This document shows positions 1-11,061 of a stretch of 64,000 bases of DNA, one piece after another. A program made the position numbers and the translations under genes. The stretch covers positions 1 through 64,000 of the forward strand of contig KB904821.1 in the NCBI GenBank assembly GCA_000380225.1. Direction: 5' to 3'. Under the pieces are notes generated by a model. That model was not told the origin of the DNA and did not search any database. It saw only the letters and a program-made list of their open reading frames with translations. Numbering within the stretch: position 1 is the stretch's first letter; each line of letters opens with the position of its first letter. This stretch comes from a filamentous cyanobacterium ESFC-1. Lineage in GTDB: Bacteria > Cyanobacteriota > Cyanobacteriia > Cyanobacteriales > Spirulinaceae.

Positions 1-34
1 CTCCCACTGCCTACTGCCCACTGCCCACTGCCCC
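1..34. repeat. CTGCCCA heptamer repeat
   Basis: Short tandem run of the heptamer CTGCCCA in the 3' flank of the first minus-strand gene. The same heptamer recurs at 48000-48090 and, on the other strand, near 24445-24470, so it is one of the dispersed short repeat families of this genome. Confidence 0.75.
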
Positions 35-56
35 TTAGATGCTGATTACTGAAAAC

Positions 57-746
57 CTACCGACGGCGGCGGATAGCACTAGAGCGGGGATTGCGTCTAC
101 GAGCGCGACTACCGAGGTCTTCACTCACCTGTAAAAAGGCATCGCGGGCGGTGCAGGGGTATTCCCCGACCCAGAGGTCATGGCGGGGAAAGTAGGCTTC
201 AGAGGTCTTGTTGATGCGGCTGAGGTCTCTTTCGCTGGACATGACCAGCATTTCGGCGAGGTCGCCGGGTTGGATGGCTTTGTGAATGCGCTCTAGGGGG
301 GCTTGGATGACGGTGGCAAATCCGGTTTCGTCGCCGATTTCGAGGTTGATGCGTCTTTCGCGGTTTTCGATGATGACTAATTCGCCGCGATTGTTGACGG
401 TTTCTTCTTCGCCGATGATCTCGTCGGTGACGAAGACATCAAAAACTTCGCCTCGCAAAAAGCCACTGTAGGGATAGCGACGATAGGAACTGTTGCGAAT
501 ACTGGCCCAGTAAACGGGGGCCCATAACCAATATAATGCGGCCATAAAACCAATGATAATTTCAATGCCTTGGAAGGCTCCGCCGAGAATTAAACCGAGA
601 ATCCAGATAACAATGACGGAAACAACGGAAATTAGCAACCGTCGCAAGAAGTCGCGGGGTTTGCCCCAATAATAGCCGTATTGAGATGCGGTGGCGATGG
701 TGGGGATGAGTTGCTCGAATTTTTCGCGGGTGATGGGAACTAACAT
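57..746 (-). CDS. Conserved cyanobacterial membrane protein of unknown function
   Basis: 229 aa. Two hydrophobic segments lie at about residues 37-58 and 62-82. They are followed by a soluble, acidic C-terminal half and an arginine-rich tail (repeated Arg in the last 20 residues). This resembles a ~230-aa cyanobacterial family that is often labelled 'phosphate ABC transporter permease'; nothing here supports transport, since no permease loop or repeated bundle is seen. The ATG at 746 has no Shine-Dalgarno sequence: the leader is a run of AACCAAT/AACCAAC heptamers reaching almost to the start. The gene diverges from the TPR-like gene at 854. The function is unknown. Confidence 0.7.
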   Translation of the reverse strand: MLVPITREKFEQLIPTIATASQYGYYWGKPRDFLRRLLISVVSVIVIWILGLILGGAFQGIEIIIGFMAALYWLWAPVYWASIRNSSYRRYPYSGFLRGEVFDVFVTDEIIGEEETVNNRGELVIIENRERRINLEIGDETGFATVIQAPLERIHKAIQPGDLAEMLVMSSERDLSRINKTSEAYFPRHDLWVGEYPCTARDAFLQVSEDLGSRARRRNPRSSAIRRRR

Positions 747-841
747 TGTTGTTGGTTATTGGTTATTGGTTATTGGTTACTGGTTGTTGGTTGTTGATTG
801 AGTCACACAATTCTGTAATTGGTAATTGGTAATTGGTAATT
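747..841. repeat. Heptamer STRR block (TTATTGG / TAATTGG variants)
   Basis: The divergent intergenic region consists of GGTTATT/GGTTGTT heptamers (747-800) and a second array of TAATTGG (817-841). It forms the untranslated leader of both flanking genes. No clear promoter motif is distinguishable from the repeats. Confidence 0.8.
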
Positions 842-853
842 GATAGGAAAAGG

Positions 854-2707
854 ATGATGTACAATCGGGCGATCGCGATTTTAAGTTACAGTTTATTATT
901 TTGTGGGGGGATGGGGGCGATCGCGTCAGTGCCAGAAAGCCCCAAGGTGGTACAAGCTATGCCGTCTTGTCAAGGGGATTTGGAGCGCGATCGCTTTATC
1001 AGTCGGATTGCCGTTAATTTCGCGTTGGCTGGAGAATTTGAGCAAGCGATCGCGATGGCACAAAGTATTGAATCAACATTACAAGTTAATGCCTGGGTGG
1101 GAATTGCCGAAGCGATGTTGAGTCAGGGGGAATACAACCGCGCTTTGGCTTTGGCGGCTTGTTCTGATTTTAACGCGATTGAGGGGTGGAGTTATCCCGA
1201 TCTAATTTATGGCGCGATCGCGGCTTATGATGCGCGACAAGGACGAGGACAACGAGCAGTTGCGACGGCTAGAAATATCGATGCGGTGCAGTATGGTGGG
1301 GCGATTGAGACGGTTGTAGAGATTTTGCTGGAAAATGAGGCTTATACTCATGCTATCGATTTATTGTTAACCAATCCCCCGGCAGAAGCAGATTCTTTGA
1401 TGATTACGACTTTAGAACAAGCGGCAGGGCAGGTTAGTTTAAATCAATTGCAACCATTACAACAAACGTTAACGCCGCCGTTGCAAGCATTGGCTTTAAG
1501 TCGTATGGCGGTGGCATTACACGAAGCCGGAAACCCAGAGACAGCAGAGGCTTTGACGACTCAAGCCTTGGAGATTTTGGCGGGAGTTGAGGCGGGGGGC
1601 GATCGCACCACAGAGATTAAAATCGTTGAAACCTTGGCGAGTTTGGGTCAGTTTGAAAAGGCGATGTCGTTGTTGCCGCGATTTGTGGATACTCCGACGT
1701 TGTTTAATCGGGGTTGGCGGACGATTACCATTCAATTAGCCGAAAATGGGCGTTTTGATGAGGCGATCGCCATGAGTCGGAATTTGCCGGAGAATGCCCA
1801 GAAAGAGGTGTTGGCGGTGATTGCTATTAAATTTGTCGAAAATGGGGAACTGAGCCGAATCTCGCCCCTGCTAGAGCAGTTTGAGGGGATAAATCCGTTA
1901 GTGTTGCGGGAGTTATCGGTGGCGTTGACGTTGGCGGGAGAGGATGACCAAGCGTTAGAAGTCGCGCAACTTTATCAAGATGATGCTCAATATCCTGTGA
2001 CCTTGGGGCGTTTGGCAGTTGCGAAAGCCGAGCGAGGGGACATATCAGAAGCCAGGATAATGCTGCCGCAGATTTCCGGGCTTTACCGCCCTGAAGCAAT
2101 CAATAAGATTCTGCGACTGCTTTTAGATTCTAATGACTATAATACCGCAATTGCCCTGGCAAGGCAAGGGGAAGCTTTTCAAGATAGTTTGGGGGAAAAT
2201 TATTTAGTTTTGGTAATTTTTGAATTGGCGAAAGCGGGTTATGGCGACCGCGCTTTGGCTTTAGCCGCACAATTACCAGAAAGTGCGCGATCGCGCCAAG
2301 TTTACGATGTAATTGCGGCTTATTTAGCAAGGCAGGGCGATCGCGAGAATTTACTTTCATTAATCAACTCATGGGATGAGACGGAAAATCGCGATTCGGC
2401 TTGGATGTTAATTACGCAAGAATTAGCCGCAGTAGGGGATTTAGAATTGGCGTTACAATTCAACGAGCGCATTCAAAGTTTAGAAATGCGAGGGAATAAT
2501 TTGGGGGCGATCGCGCTGCAAATTTCTGATTCAACTCAAGCTAAAATGATACTCGATCGGGGCGTACAATGGGCGAAACAAATTGAAGATCGGCGCGATC
2601 GCGGTGAAACTTTTTTGAATTTAGCTGAGTATCATTTGGAGTTAGGGGAGTCAGAATCAGCCGTTCAATTATTGCAGCAAGCTATGATTTTATGGGAAAA
2701 CTGTTGA
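854..2707 (+). CDS. Secreted TPR-like helical-repeat protein
   Basis: About 617 aa. An N-terminal hydrophobic signal segment (residues ~5-25, ending near GAIASVPES) is followed by a solenoid of ~35-residue helical repeats. These carry recurring motifs such as FEQAIAMAQ, YNRALALA, FDEAIAMSR and DRALALAAQ, typical of TPR-like proteins. The reading frame continues upstream to a TTG at 833, but that TTG lies inside the TAATTGG repeat. The ATG pair at 854/857 follows a good AGGAAAAGG ribosome site and begins the signal peptide, so I start there. No catalytic motif is visible. It is probably an exported or envelope-associated protein-interaction scaffold, and several HIP1 octamers lie within the gene. 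Confidence 0.8.
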   Translation: MMYNRAIAILSYSLLFCGGMGAIASVPESPKVVQAMPSCQGDLERDRFISRIAVNFALAGEFEQAIAMAQSIESTLQVNAWVGIAEAMLSQGEYNRALALAACSDFNAIEGWSYPDLIYGAIAAYDARQGRGQRAVATARNIDAVQYGGAIETVVEILLENEAYTHAIDLLLTNPPAEADSLMITTLEQAAGQVSLNQLQPLQQTLTPPLQALALSRMAVALHEAGNPETAEALTTQALEILAGVEAGGDRTTEIKIVETLASLGQFEKAMSLLPRFVDTPTLFNRGWRTITIQLAENGRFDEAIAMSRNLPENAQKEVLAVIAIKFVENGELSRISPLLEQFEGINPLVLRELSVALTLAGEDDQALEVAQLYQDDAQYPVTLGRLAVAKAERGDISEARIMLPQISGLYRPEAINKILRLLLDSNDYNTAIALARQGEAFQDSLGENYLVLVIFELAKAGYGDRALALAAQLPESARSRQVYDVIAAYLARQGDRENLLSLINSWDETENRDSAWMLITQELAAVGDLELALQFNERIQSLEMRGNNLGAIALQISDSTQAKMILDRGVQWAKQIEDRRDRGETFLNLAEYHLELGESESAVQLLQQAMILWENC

Positions 2708-2926
2708 GACTCCAAAATCTAATTAGGGGTTAAAAAGCGCGATCGTCCGATTTGCTACCAATCATAAATTCTTTGTTAAAGCTTGTCTAGATGAGCCTAT
2801 TTTTTCTCATATCAAAGATAAAATAAGTACATCTCTAAAGCGTTATCCCCCTAATATTCTTTGAGAAAAGGAGAAAGTTGAGATAACCAGCGAGTGAAGA
2901 AGACAAACGAGCAAGAGGAAAGGACG

Positions 2927-3271
2927 ATGAATCGATGGTACAAGGCGATCGCAACAGCCGCTTTAGTCATAACGGTAGCCGCAGCCCCAGCGATGGCAGA
3001 AACCTATCGTGCGGGTAATTTTACGATTACCTTAACGGACGATTACGACGACGGACGGGTTTATTATGGCTGCGATTCGCGGGGAAATTGTTTGCGGTTA
3101 AAATACGGTACGGCTTGGCGAGATAATGGCTATCGGGGCATTACTTGGGAAAATGGCAATTACACTTACAGCGTTTCTTGGCAAGAAGGAAATCCCAACG
3201 CTCGGATGTATTTGAATGTGTTTGAGGGCGATCGCCGGATTGTCAGAGAAGCCATGTCTCCTATGCGTTAA
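2927..3271 (+). CDS. Small secreted protein of unknown function
   Basis: 114 aa from the ATG at 2927, preceded by GAGGAAAGG. An upstream in-frame GTG at 2894 would put charged residues before the signal peptide and is less likely. Residues 1-24 form a classic signal peptide with an AMA cleavage site. The mature part is small, Tyr/Gly/Asp-rich and contains one Cys pair (CDSRGNC), suggesting a compact beta-rich extracellular or periplasmic domain with a disulfide. I do not recognise the family. The gene is followed by a hairpin repeat at 3295-3344. Confidence 0.65.
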   Translation: MNRWYKAIATAALVITVAAAPAMAETYRAGNFTITLTDDYDDGRVYYGCDSRGNCLRLKYGTAWRDNGYRGITWENGNYTYSVSWQEGNPNARMYLNVFEGDRRIVREAMSPMR

Positions 3272-3294
3272 AGCATGAGAATTAAGAACCCTGA

Positions 3295-3344
3295 TTTCTG
3301 TTTAACTGACTTGGTTAGAATTTGACTCTAGAAACCGGGGTTCT
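3295..3344. repeat. Hairpin repeat, AGAACCC...GGGGTTCT family, copy 1
   Basis: Inverted repeat with arms AAGAACCCTGATTTCT and AGAAACCGGGGTTCT around an A/T-rich centre. Related copies lie at 10545-10609 and 11716-11780. This copy sits between convergent genes and could also act as a bidirectional terminator. Confidence 0.75.
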
Positions 3345-3363
3345 AGAACTGTCCGAATTTAAA

Positions 3364-4107
3364 CTACACACCAGAAGGAACAACAATATAGCCTGTCGAA
3401 ATATCTCCTAAAACCAGATTTTTCGCGCTTCCCCAATACCACCAATACGCCCCAATATAAGCACAGATTAAGCCGTCGAGTTGGTCTTCTACGGCTTTGG
3501 TTTGCTTTCCGGTTAAATTTTCAAAATCAATGGTTAAGGCTGTGTAGTCGGCAATATTCGCAAGATTCAGGGCAGGTTCGAGGTGAGGTAGCACCCCAAA
3601 GATATAATCTCGTAGTTGATTCAGTCCGATTTTGCGATCGCCCAGTCTGCCTTTTTTATATTTGAGAATGCGCGGCAGTTGGAATAAATTTACCATCGCG
3701 GGATGCGGGAAGACTTCGATTTGATAGCGTCCTTTTTGACGAGGATTAATGGTGTCTGCGTGTTGAAAACCCCGTTTTTCTAAACTGAGTCCCAGGTTAA
3801 TTGTACGTTGAGCAAAAGGGCGTTTCAAGTTGGCCGGATAACAGCCTGCGTGGTAGCGTCCGAAGTGTTGGTGGGTGAGTTTGTCGGGGAGTCGCATTCC
3901 GCTTTCATTGGGAATGAGGGTGGGGGCATCTACGGCAATTAAAGCGGCGGTTTCTGGGGTTATCCAACTGTCAATTAAGGCTAAGATTGTGTCGATTTCT
4001 GTGGCTTGGGTGAGGTGCTGTATATGGAGTTCGCGATCGCGCCATTCTAAGCAACACATCCCACTAGCCCCAGATGTCCAGCCCAAGTCAATTCCCAGAA
4101 ATTTCAT
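3364..4107 (-). CDS. DUF429-family predicted nuclease
   Basis: 247 aa. The N-terminus FLGIDLGWTSGASG and the later motif LIAVDAPTLIPN match the RNase H-like fold of DUF429 proteins, with predicted catalytic acidic residues in GIDLG and AVDAP. The later EDQLDGLICAYIGAYWW stretch matches the C-terminal acidic/aromatic block of the family. The substrate is not known. The ATG at 4107 directly follows an A/C-rich heptamer leader with no Shine-Dalgarno sequence. It stands alone as a transcription unit. Confidence 0.8.
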   Translation of the reverse strand: MKFLGIDLGWTSGASGMCCLEWRDRELHIQHLTQATEIDTILALIDSWITPETAALIAVDAPTLIPNESGMRLPDKLTHQHFGRYHAGCYPANLKRPFAQRTINLGLSLEKRGFQHADTINPRQKGRYQIEVFPHPAMVNLFQLPRILKYKKGRLGDRKIGLNQLRDYIFGVLPHLEPALNLANIADYTALTIDFENLTGKQTKAVEDQLDGLICAYIGAYWWYWGSAKNLVLGDISTGYIVVPSGV

Positions 4108-4171
4108 TTTGGTTGTTGGTTGTTAGTTGTTGGTTGTTGGTTGTTAGTTGTTAGTTGTTGGTTGTTGGTTC
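4108..4171. repeat. Heptamer STRR block (GGTTGTT)
   Basis: Nine or so GGTTGTT/AGTTGTT heptamers immediately upstream of the DUF429 gene. On the coding strand it reads as AACAACC repeats running into the ATG. Confidence 0.8.
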
Positions 4172-4213
4172 TCACAATTACTTTATTGTACATTGTTAAT
4201 TATTCACTGTTAA

Positions 4214-4576
4214 TTATTCACTGCGTTGTAAATAGTAATATTGATCGTTCTTGACACATTCTAAAATTTCGATGAGTTTGCCAATACGATAAGTCAACTC
4301 ATCGTGAATGGCTAAATCTTCAATTTGAAATAATAACTCTTTGGTTTCTTCCACGATAGTTTCGTGGAGAAAGCCAATCATTTTTGAACGTACAGAATCA
4401 TCCAAACTAACAACGGGTTTCTCCACGGCTTGGTCATTGATGTGCATCGTGTAAGATTCTTCTTTACCAATTTGAAAAAGTGCTGACTGACACAGCCACT
4501 GTTGAAAATTGGGGTTGAACTTAATCGCTTCATTCATTTCCTGTTCAACTGTATAAAAGTCAACACTTAACTTCAT
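4214..4576 (-). CDS. Small acidic helical protein of unknown function
   Basis: 120 aa from the ATG at 4576, which follows AAAGGA at good spacing; the upstream GTG at 4594 overlaps that ribosome site and is rejected. The protein is predicted mostly helical and acidic, with no signal peptide or membrane segment. I do not recognise the family. About 370 bases of gene-free DNA separate it from the end of uvrA. Confidence 0.55.
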   Translation of the reverse strand: MKLSVDFYTVEQEMNEAIKFNPNFQQWLCQSALFQIGKEESYTMHINDQAVEKPVVSLDDSVRSKMIGFLHETIVEETKELLFQIEDLAIHDELTYRIGKLIEILECVKNDQYYYLQRSE

Positions 4577-4946
4577 GTTTTGAGTTCCTTTCACGTCCGT
4601 ATCCTCTGAATCTAAACCTTTAATCGGCTGGTAAGAATTGACTTTAACCCAGATGATTTATGATGCTAACTACTCATCTCAACTTACTTTTATCTGGACT
4701 TTTAGAAAAAACCAAATTGTTTAATCTTTAACACAATTCCCAATCCCCTTTTGTTGACAGCATCTTTCCTCTACTCTCAATAACCCTACTCCTAGCAGCC
4801 CTCTTTTCCCTCAACCTCGTCAATAATTCGTAACATCCTCGCTTACAGTTGGCGATCGCGCTGTTGAGAGTAAGACACCTTGGTTCGGTGAAAATGATTG
4901 ATAACGGTTGAGAGAAATCGTCCTCGAAAACGTTTTACTTAACGTC
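4577..4946. other. Intergenic region, no gene recognised
   Basis: 370 bases between the small minus-strand gene and the 3' end of uvrA. It is A/T- and C-rich, with one HIP1 site at 4854. Any upstream signals of the small gene at 4576 must lie here, but no promoter, repeat family or terminator stands out by eye. Confidence 0.5.
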
Positions 4947-7900
4947 TTATCTAGGCTGAGGAGAAGGGGACTTTTTATCCTCTGGCGTTTCGGTGACGAC
5001 AGGATATTGTTCCAGGGCAACTTGGAGATACTGTCCGGTGTAAGATTTGGGATTTTGGGCTACATCTTCGGGTGTACCTTCGGCGATAATTTCACCGCCG
5101 CGATCGCCCCCTTCCGGGCCTAAGTCTACAATCCAATCGGCACAACGAATCACATCAAGATTGTGTTCAATCACAATAATTGAGTTGCCTTTATCCACTA
5201 AGCGCTGCAACACATTGAGGAGGTGATGTACATCATAAAAAGATAATCCCGTGGTCGGTTCATCAATCAGATAAAGGGTTTTCCCGGTAGCCCGTCGCGA
5301 TAACTCCGAAGCCAGTTTGACCCGTTGGGCTTCTCCCCCAGAAAGGGTAGGCGCAGGTTGGCCGAGTTTAATATAACCTAAACCCACATCAGCGAGGGTT
5401 TGTAAACGAGAGACAGCCCTGGGGATATTTTTAAACACTTCTAAGGCTTCTTCAACCGTCATATTCAAAACATCTGCAATGGAATAGTTTTTATATTTCA
5501 CTTGCAGAGTTTCCCGGTTATATCTTGCCCCTTTACAAACATCACACTGTACATAAACATCCGGGAGAAAGTTCATTTCGATAGTGTTTACCCCTTGTCC
5601 TCCGCAAGCTTCACAACGTCCCCCTTTGACGTTGAAAGAGAATCTTCCCGGCTTATAACCTCTGGCTTTAGCTTCAATCGTTTCGGTAAAAATTGCACGA
5701 ATCGCATCAAAAATTCCCGTATAAGTTGCGGGGTTAGAACGAGGTGTGCGACCGATGGGAGACTGGTCAATGACAATGGCTTTATCTACATCAGTCAGTC
5801 CTTTGACTTTACCTAAATCGTTCGGGAAAGGAACTTTTCGGGAGAGATGGTGTTGTAGGGATGGATACAGTAATTCATTGATTAAGGTAGACTTACCCGA
5901 CCCAGAAACCCCGGTAATACAAACTAATTTACCGAGGGGAATTTTGACATTAATATGTTGGAGGTTGTTGCGGGAACAATCGTGCAGAATTAAACTTCGC
6001 TTGTTACCCCGACGACGTTCGGCAGGTGTGGCAATGATTCTGCGGCCCGATAGATAAGCCCCGGTGAGAGATTCGGGAGTTTCGAGTAGGGTATGAATGT
6101 CTCCTTGGGCGACAATTTCTCCTCCGTGAATTCCGGCTTTTGGGCCAATATCAATAACGCGGTCGGCACTGCGAATTGTTTCTTCATCATGTTCGACCAC
6201 AATCAAAGTATTGCCTAAATCTCGCAGTTTTTTCAGGGTATTGAGTAAGCGATGATTATCCCGTTGATGTAAGCCAATACTCGGTTCATCGAGTACATAT
6301 AAAACCCCGGTTAATCCTGCTCCAATTTGGGTGGCTAAACGAATGCGTTGGGCTTCTCCCCCCGATAGGGTCATGGCGGCGCGATCGAGAGTTAAATAAT
6401 CTAAGCCAACATCGAGTAAAAAGTTTAAGCGGGCTTGAATTTCTTTGAGGGCTAATTCCCCAATAAGGGCTTGTCTTTGGGTGAGTTGAAAGTCATCAAT
6501 GCGGTTGAGGGTTTCGCGGATGGGAACGCTGGTTAATTCGTCGATATGATATTGCCCTAAACGCACCGCCAAGCTTTCGGGTTTGAGGCGTTTACCGTGA
6601 CAGACATCGCAGGTTTGATTGACGATATATTGCTCTAGTTTCTGTTTGTAGGATTCGGAGTTGGTGTCTTGATAATTGCGCTCCAACATCGTCAGAATCC
6701 CTGGATAATGGCGATGATAACCGTCTCTCCCGCCGCGACGAGAATCGGCTTGAAAGTAAATGGGTTCTTCGCTGCCGTGAAGTAGAACCTGCTGCTGTTC
6801 TTGCGTGAGTTGCTTCCAGGGGGTTTGAATTTCAAAGCCGTAAGCCTGACCGACGCTGTAGAGGAGGGAGAGGTAGAAAGAGTTGTCTTTGTCCGACCAG
6901 GGGGCGATCGCGCTGTATAAGGGTTGGTTGGGGTCGGGGATGACTAACTCCGGGGCAAATTTACGCAGTGTCCCTAAACCGTGACAGTGGGAACAAGCGC
7001 CGTATGGGGAATTAAAGGAAAACAAACGGGGAGATAATTCATCCATGACAGCCCCATGTTCGGGACAAGCAAAGTTTTCCGAAAAGACAATTTCTTGGGG
7101 GAATTCTTGTGTTGAAATATCCCCATTTTCTGTGCTATTTTGTATATACTTACTGTTTTGTCGGACTCCGGCTGTCTGTATGGATGTATCATTTAATACC
7201 TGGATGACGGCAATACCTTCGGATAACCGCAAGCAAGTTCCCAGAGAATCGGCTAAACGCTCTTCCAGTCCGGGTTTGAGAATAAGTCGGTCAACCACCA
7301 CTTCGATGGTGTGGGTATAATTTTTATCCAGAGAGATGTTATCTGAGAGGTCTAAAACCTCCTGATTTACCCTCACGCGCGCGAATCCTTGACTTGCTAA
7401 ACCGGACAATAATTTCTTGTGTGTCCCCTTCTTCCCTCGGACGACGGGGGCTAGGATGAGAAAGCGACTGCCTTCGGGTAGGGTCATCACGCGATCGCAC
7501 ATCTGGTCAATGGTTTGGGGGGCAATATTGCGATCGCACTGGGGACAATGAGGCATTCCCGCCCGTCCAAACAGCAAGCGTAGGTAATCATAAATTTCCG
7601 TCACCGTCCCCACCGTAGACCGGGGATTGTGGGACGTGGATTTTTGGTCAATGGAAATCGCCGGACTCAACCCCTCAATCGCGTCCACATCCGGCTTATC
7701 CAACTGTCCCAGGAATTGCCGGGCATAGGCGCTCAGAGATTCCACATAACGCCGTTGTCCCTCGGCAAAAATCGTATCAAAGGCGAGAGAGGATTTCCCC
7801 GACCCCGATACCCCAGTAAACACAATGAGGCGATCGCGCGGTAACTCCAGATTGACGTTTTTGAGGTTGTGTTGCCGGGCCCCGCGAATGCGAATGGTGT

Positions 7901-7967
7901 GGCGATCGCCACGTTCTGCGGCAGTAGCAGGAGCGATTGGATCGGCTCGATCGATTGAATCAGGCAT
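4947..7967 (-). CDS. uvrA: UvrA, excinuclease ABC subunit A
   Basis: 1006 aa. This is the DNA-damage recognition ATPase of nucleotide excision repair, loading UvrB at lesions. There are two ABC modules: Walker A motifs GVSGSGKSSLAFDT (~residue 53) and GVSGSGKSTLINEL (~residue 690), with the signatures LSGGEAQRIRLA and LSGGEAQRVKLA. Zinc modules include CDVCHGKRL and CEACGGQG...CDVCKGARYN. At the first zinc site the usual second Cys is His (CPEHG). It is ~65 residues longer than the E. coli protein, partly through a polar insert near residue 270 just before that zinc module and an N-terminal extension. The ATG at 7967 gives MPDSIDRAD. Confidence 0.97.
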   Translation of the reverse strand: MPDSIDRADPIAPATAAERGDRHTIRIRGARQHNLKNVNLELPRDRLIVFTGVSGSGKSSLAFDTIFAEGQRRYVESLSAYARQFLGQLDKPDVDAIEGLSPAISIDQKSTSHNPRSTVGTVTEIYDYLRLLFGRAGMPHCPQCDRNIAPQTIDQMCDRVMTLPEGSRFLILAPVVRGKKGTHKKLLSGLASQGFARVRVNQEVLDLSDNISLDKNYTHTIEVVVDRLILKPGLEERLADSLGTCLRLSEGIAVIQVLNDTSIQTAGVRQNSKYIQNSTENGDISTQEFPQEIVFSENFACPEHGAVMDELSPRLFSFNSPYGACSHCHGLGTLRKFAPELVIPDPNQPLYSAIAPWSDKDNSFYLSLLYSVGQAYGFEIQTPWKQLTQEQQQVLLHGSEEPIYFQADSRRGGRDGYHRHYPGILTMLERNYQDTNSESYKQKLEQYIVNQTCDVCHGKRLKPESLAVRLGQYHIDELTSVPIRETLNRIDDFQLTQRQALIGELALKEIQARLNFLLDVGLDYLTLDRAAMTLSGGEAQRIRLATQIGAGLTGVLYVLDEPSIGLHQRDNHRLLNTLKKLRDLGNTLIVVEHDEETIRSADRVIDIGPKAGIHGGEIVAQGDIHTLLETPESLTGAYLSGRRIIATPAERRRGNKRSLILHDCSRNNLQHINVKIPLGKLVCITGVSGSGKSTLINELLYPSLQHHLSRKVPFPNDLGKVKGLTDVDKAIVIDQSPIGRTPRSNPATYTGIFDAIRAIFTETIEAKARGYKPGRFSFNVKGGRCEACGGQGVNTIEMNFLPDVYVQCDVCKGARYNRETLQVKYKNYSIADVLNMTVEEALEVFKNIPRAVSRLQTLADVGLGYIKLGQPAPTLSGGEAQRVKLASELSRRATGKTLYLIDEPTTGLSFYDVHHLLNVLQRLVDKGNSIIVIEHNLDVIRCADWIVDLGPEGGDRGGEIIAEGTPEDVAQNPKSYTGQYLQVALEQYPVVTETPEDKKSPSPQPR

Positions 7968-8359
7968 GAAAGCTTTAGTTAACAGTCCTTTACAATTCTA
8001 TCGTTAGAGTTTCTTTTTGTTATTGGTTGTTGGTTGTTGGTTGTTGGTTGGGGGTAGTCTGTTGAAGCGTTGTCTGTCCTTGTCTCATCCGATTGTTATG
8101 CCAGCGCGATCGCCCTACCGTTGTTATTGGGTGTAGTCCGATTTAACTGTAGGTTGGGTTGAGGTCACGAAACCCAACAAGAATCAAGAATAAAGGGTGT
8201 TGGGTTTCACTTCGTTCTACCCAACCTACAGGGCTACTTTGTTATGTTAGCCCCGGATTTTTAATCCGTGGGCGGGTTGGTTGTTAATTGGAAGCGCGAT
8301 CGCGAAGATTGGACGAGGAAACCTCGCCCCTACAGAAATAAACGACAAATGACCAATAA
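7968..8359. other. Intergenic repeat cluster between uvrA and ligA
   Basis: No gene is seen. It holds a GGTTGTT heptamer block (8015-8048), a nested palindromic element (8147-8231), a fragment of the TAGCCCCGGATT...GGGCGGGTT repeat (8248-8278) and a GAGGAAACCTCGCCCC palindrome (8311-8335). Four repeat families are packed into 390 bases. Confidence 0.8.
8147..8231. repeat. 85-bp nested palindromic MITE-like element
   Basis: It has perfect 13-bp terminal inverted repeats, CTGTAGGTTGGGT and ACCCAACCTACAG. Inside is a second inverted pair, GAAACCCAACA (8169-8179) and TGTTGGGTTTC (8198-8208). A half-copy, reverse-complemented and almost exact, lies at 44528-44559, and a diverged half-copy at 37389-37417. 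It has no coding capacity. Confidence 0.85.
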
Positions 8360-10396
<2,037 letters not shown>

Positions 10397-10417
10397 TCAC
10401 GTTTTCCCAATAATTTA

Positions 10418-10516
10418 CTGGTTTTTTGTTATTTGTTGTTGGTGTCTTGCCGAGCATTCCCTTGCGCCTTTCGGCGACGCGGGGTCTCGGCGCTTGTTGG
10501 TTGTTAGTTGTTGGTT
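10418..10516. repeat. Degenerate GGTTGTT heptamer block
   Basis: G/T-rich heptamers upstream of ligA, interrupted by a 40-base segment containing the inverted pair GCCGAG...CTCGGC. On the ligA sense strand they are A/C-rich. Confidence 0.55.
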
Positions 10517-10544
10517 TGAGTCAGGGATGTAACAGTGAGGATTC

Positions 10545-10609
10545 AGAACCCCGGTTTCTTATCTGCTTACCCAATAAAGTTATAATTTGACCTCAGAAAC
10601 CGGGGTTCT
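10545..10609. repeat. Hairpin repeat, AGAACCCC...GGGGTTCT family, copy 2
   Basis: Arms AGAACCCCGGTTTCT and AGAAACCGGGGTTCT are perfect inverted repeats of 15 bases around a 35-base centre. It lies just past the toxin end of the Panacea module. Copy 3 lies on the other side of the module. Confidence 0.85.
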
Positions 10610-10644
10610 AAGACATTGATAATTTTCGCAAATTTTGTATAAAT

Positions 10645-11061
10645 TTAATCCGACAAATTTTCGTCTAAAAGCTCTCTTAATTCTTGGTCTGATGGACGTT
10701 TGGCAAACTGTTTGTGGCTGTAAATATAAACTGGCGTGATAATATAATCAATTTCATTAACAAGATACATCAATCTGATTTGACCGGAAGCACCTTTTCC
10801 GAAACGAATCTCTATCTTGCAGAAGTTTGTTCCTTCAGGCAGTTTGACTTTTCCGGGTAACGGCTCATAGCGAGAGTTGAGAGGATAAGAATCAGTTTTA
10901 AGTTCTAATAGTTGTTGTAATACCAACTCTTTCAACTGGTTTTGAACTGATTTGATTTTGTAAGTTTTAAGCAGTTTTCTAAAAGAGCGATTAAACCCCA
11001 TCGATTCTGCAATCGAAAACTCGTTGGGGTTTTCATTCGAGGAGGGAGTCAAGCCAGTCAC
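10645..11061 (-). CDS. Putative RelE/ParE-fold toxin paired with a Panacea antitoxin
   Basis: 138 aa with the first in-frame start at 11061, or 118 aa from the internal ATG at 11001. With the longer start the gene overlaps the 3' end of the antitoxin gene by 29 bases. The core KLPEGTNFCKIEIRFGKG...GQIRLMYLVN...YIYSHKQFAKRPSDQELRELL has the pattern of a RelE-like ribonuclease: a central basic beta-strand, then a helix after a Lys-rich turn. Family-level assignment is tentative. In known Panacea modules the second gene is a toxin of varied family, so the partner gene strengthens the call. Confidence 0.65.
   Translation of the reverse strand: MTGLTPSSNENPNEFSIAESMGFNRSFRKLLKTYKIKSVQNQLKELVLQQLLELKTDSYPLNSRYEPLPGKVKLPEGTNFCKIEIRFGKGASGQIRLMYLVNEIDYIITPVYIYSHKQFAKRPSDQELRELLDENLSD

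Noticed and set aside
57-746. Naming the first gene a phosphate transporter permease
   Set aside because: Only two membrane segments and a soluble C-terminal domain; no transporter motif.
833-853. TTG start for the TPR-like gene
   Set aside because: It lies inside the TAATTGG repeat. The ATG at 854/857 has a clear ribosome site and begins the signal peptide.
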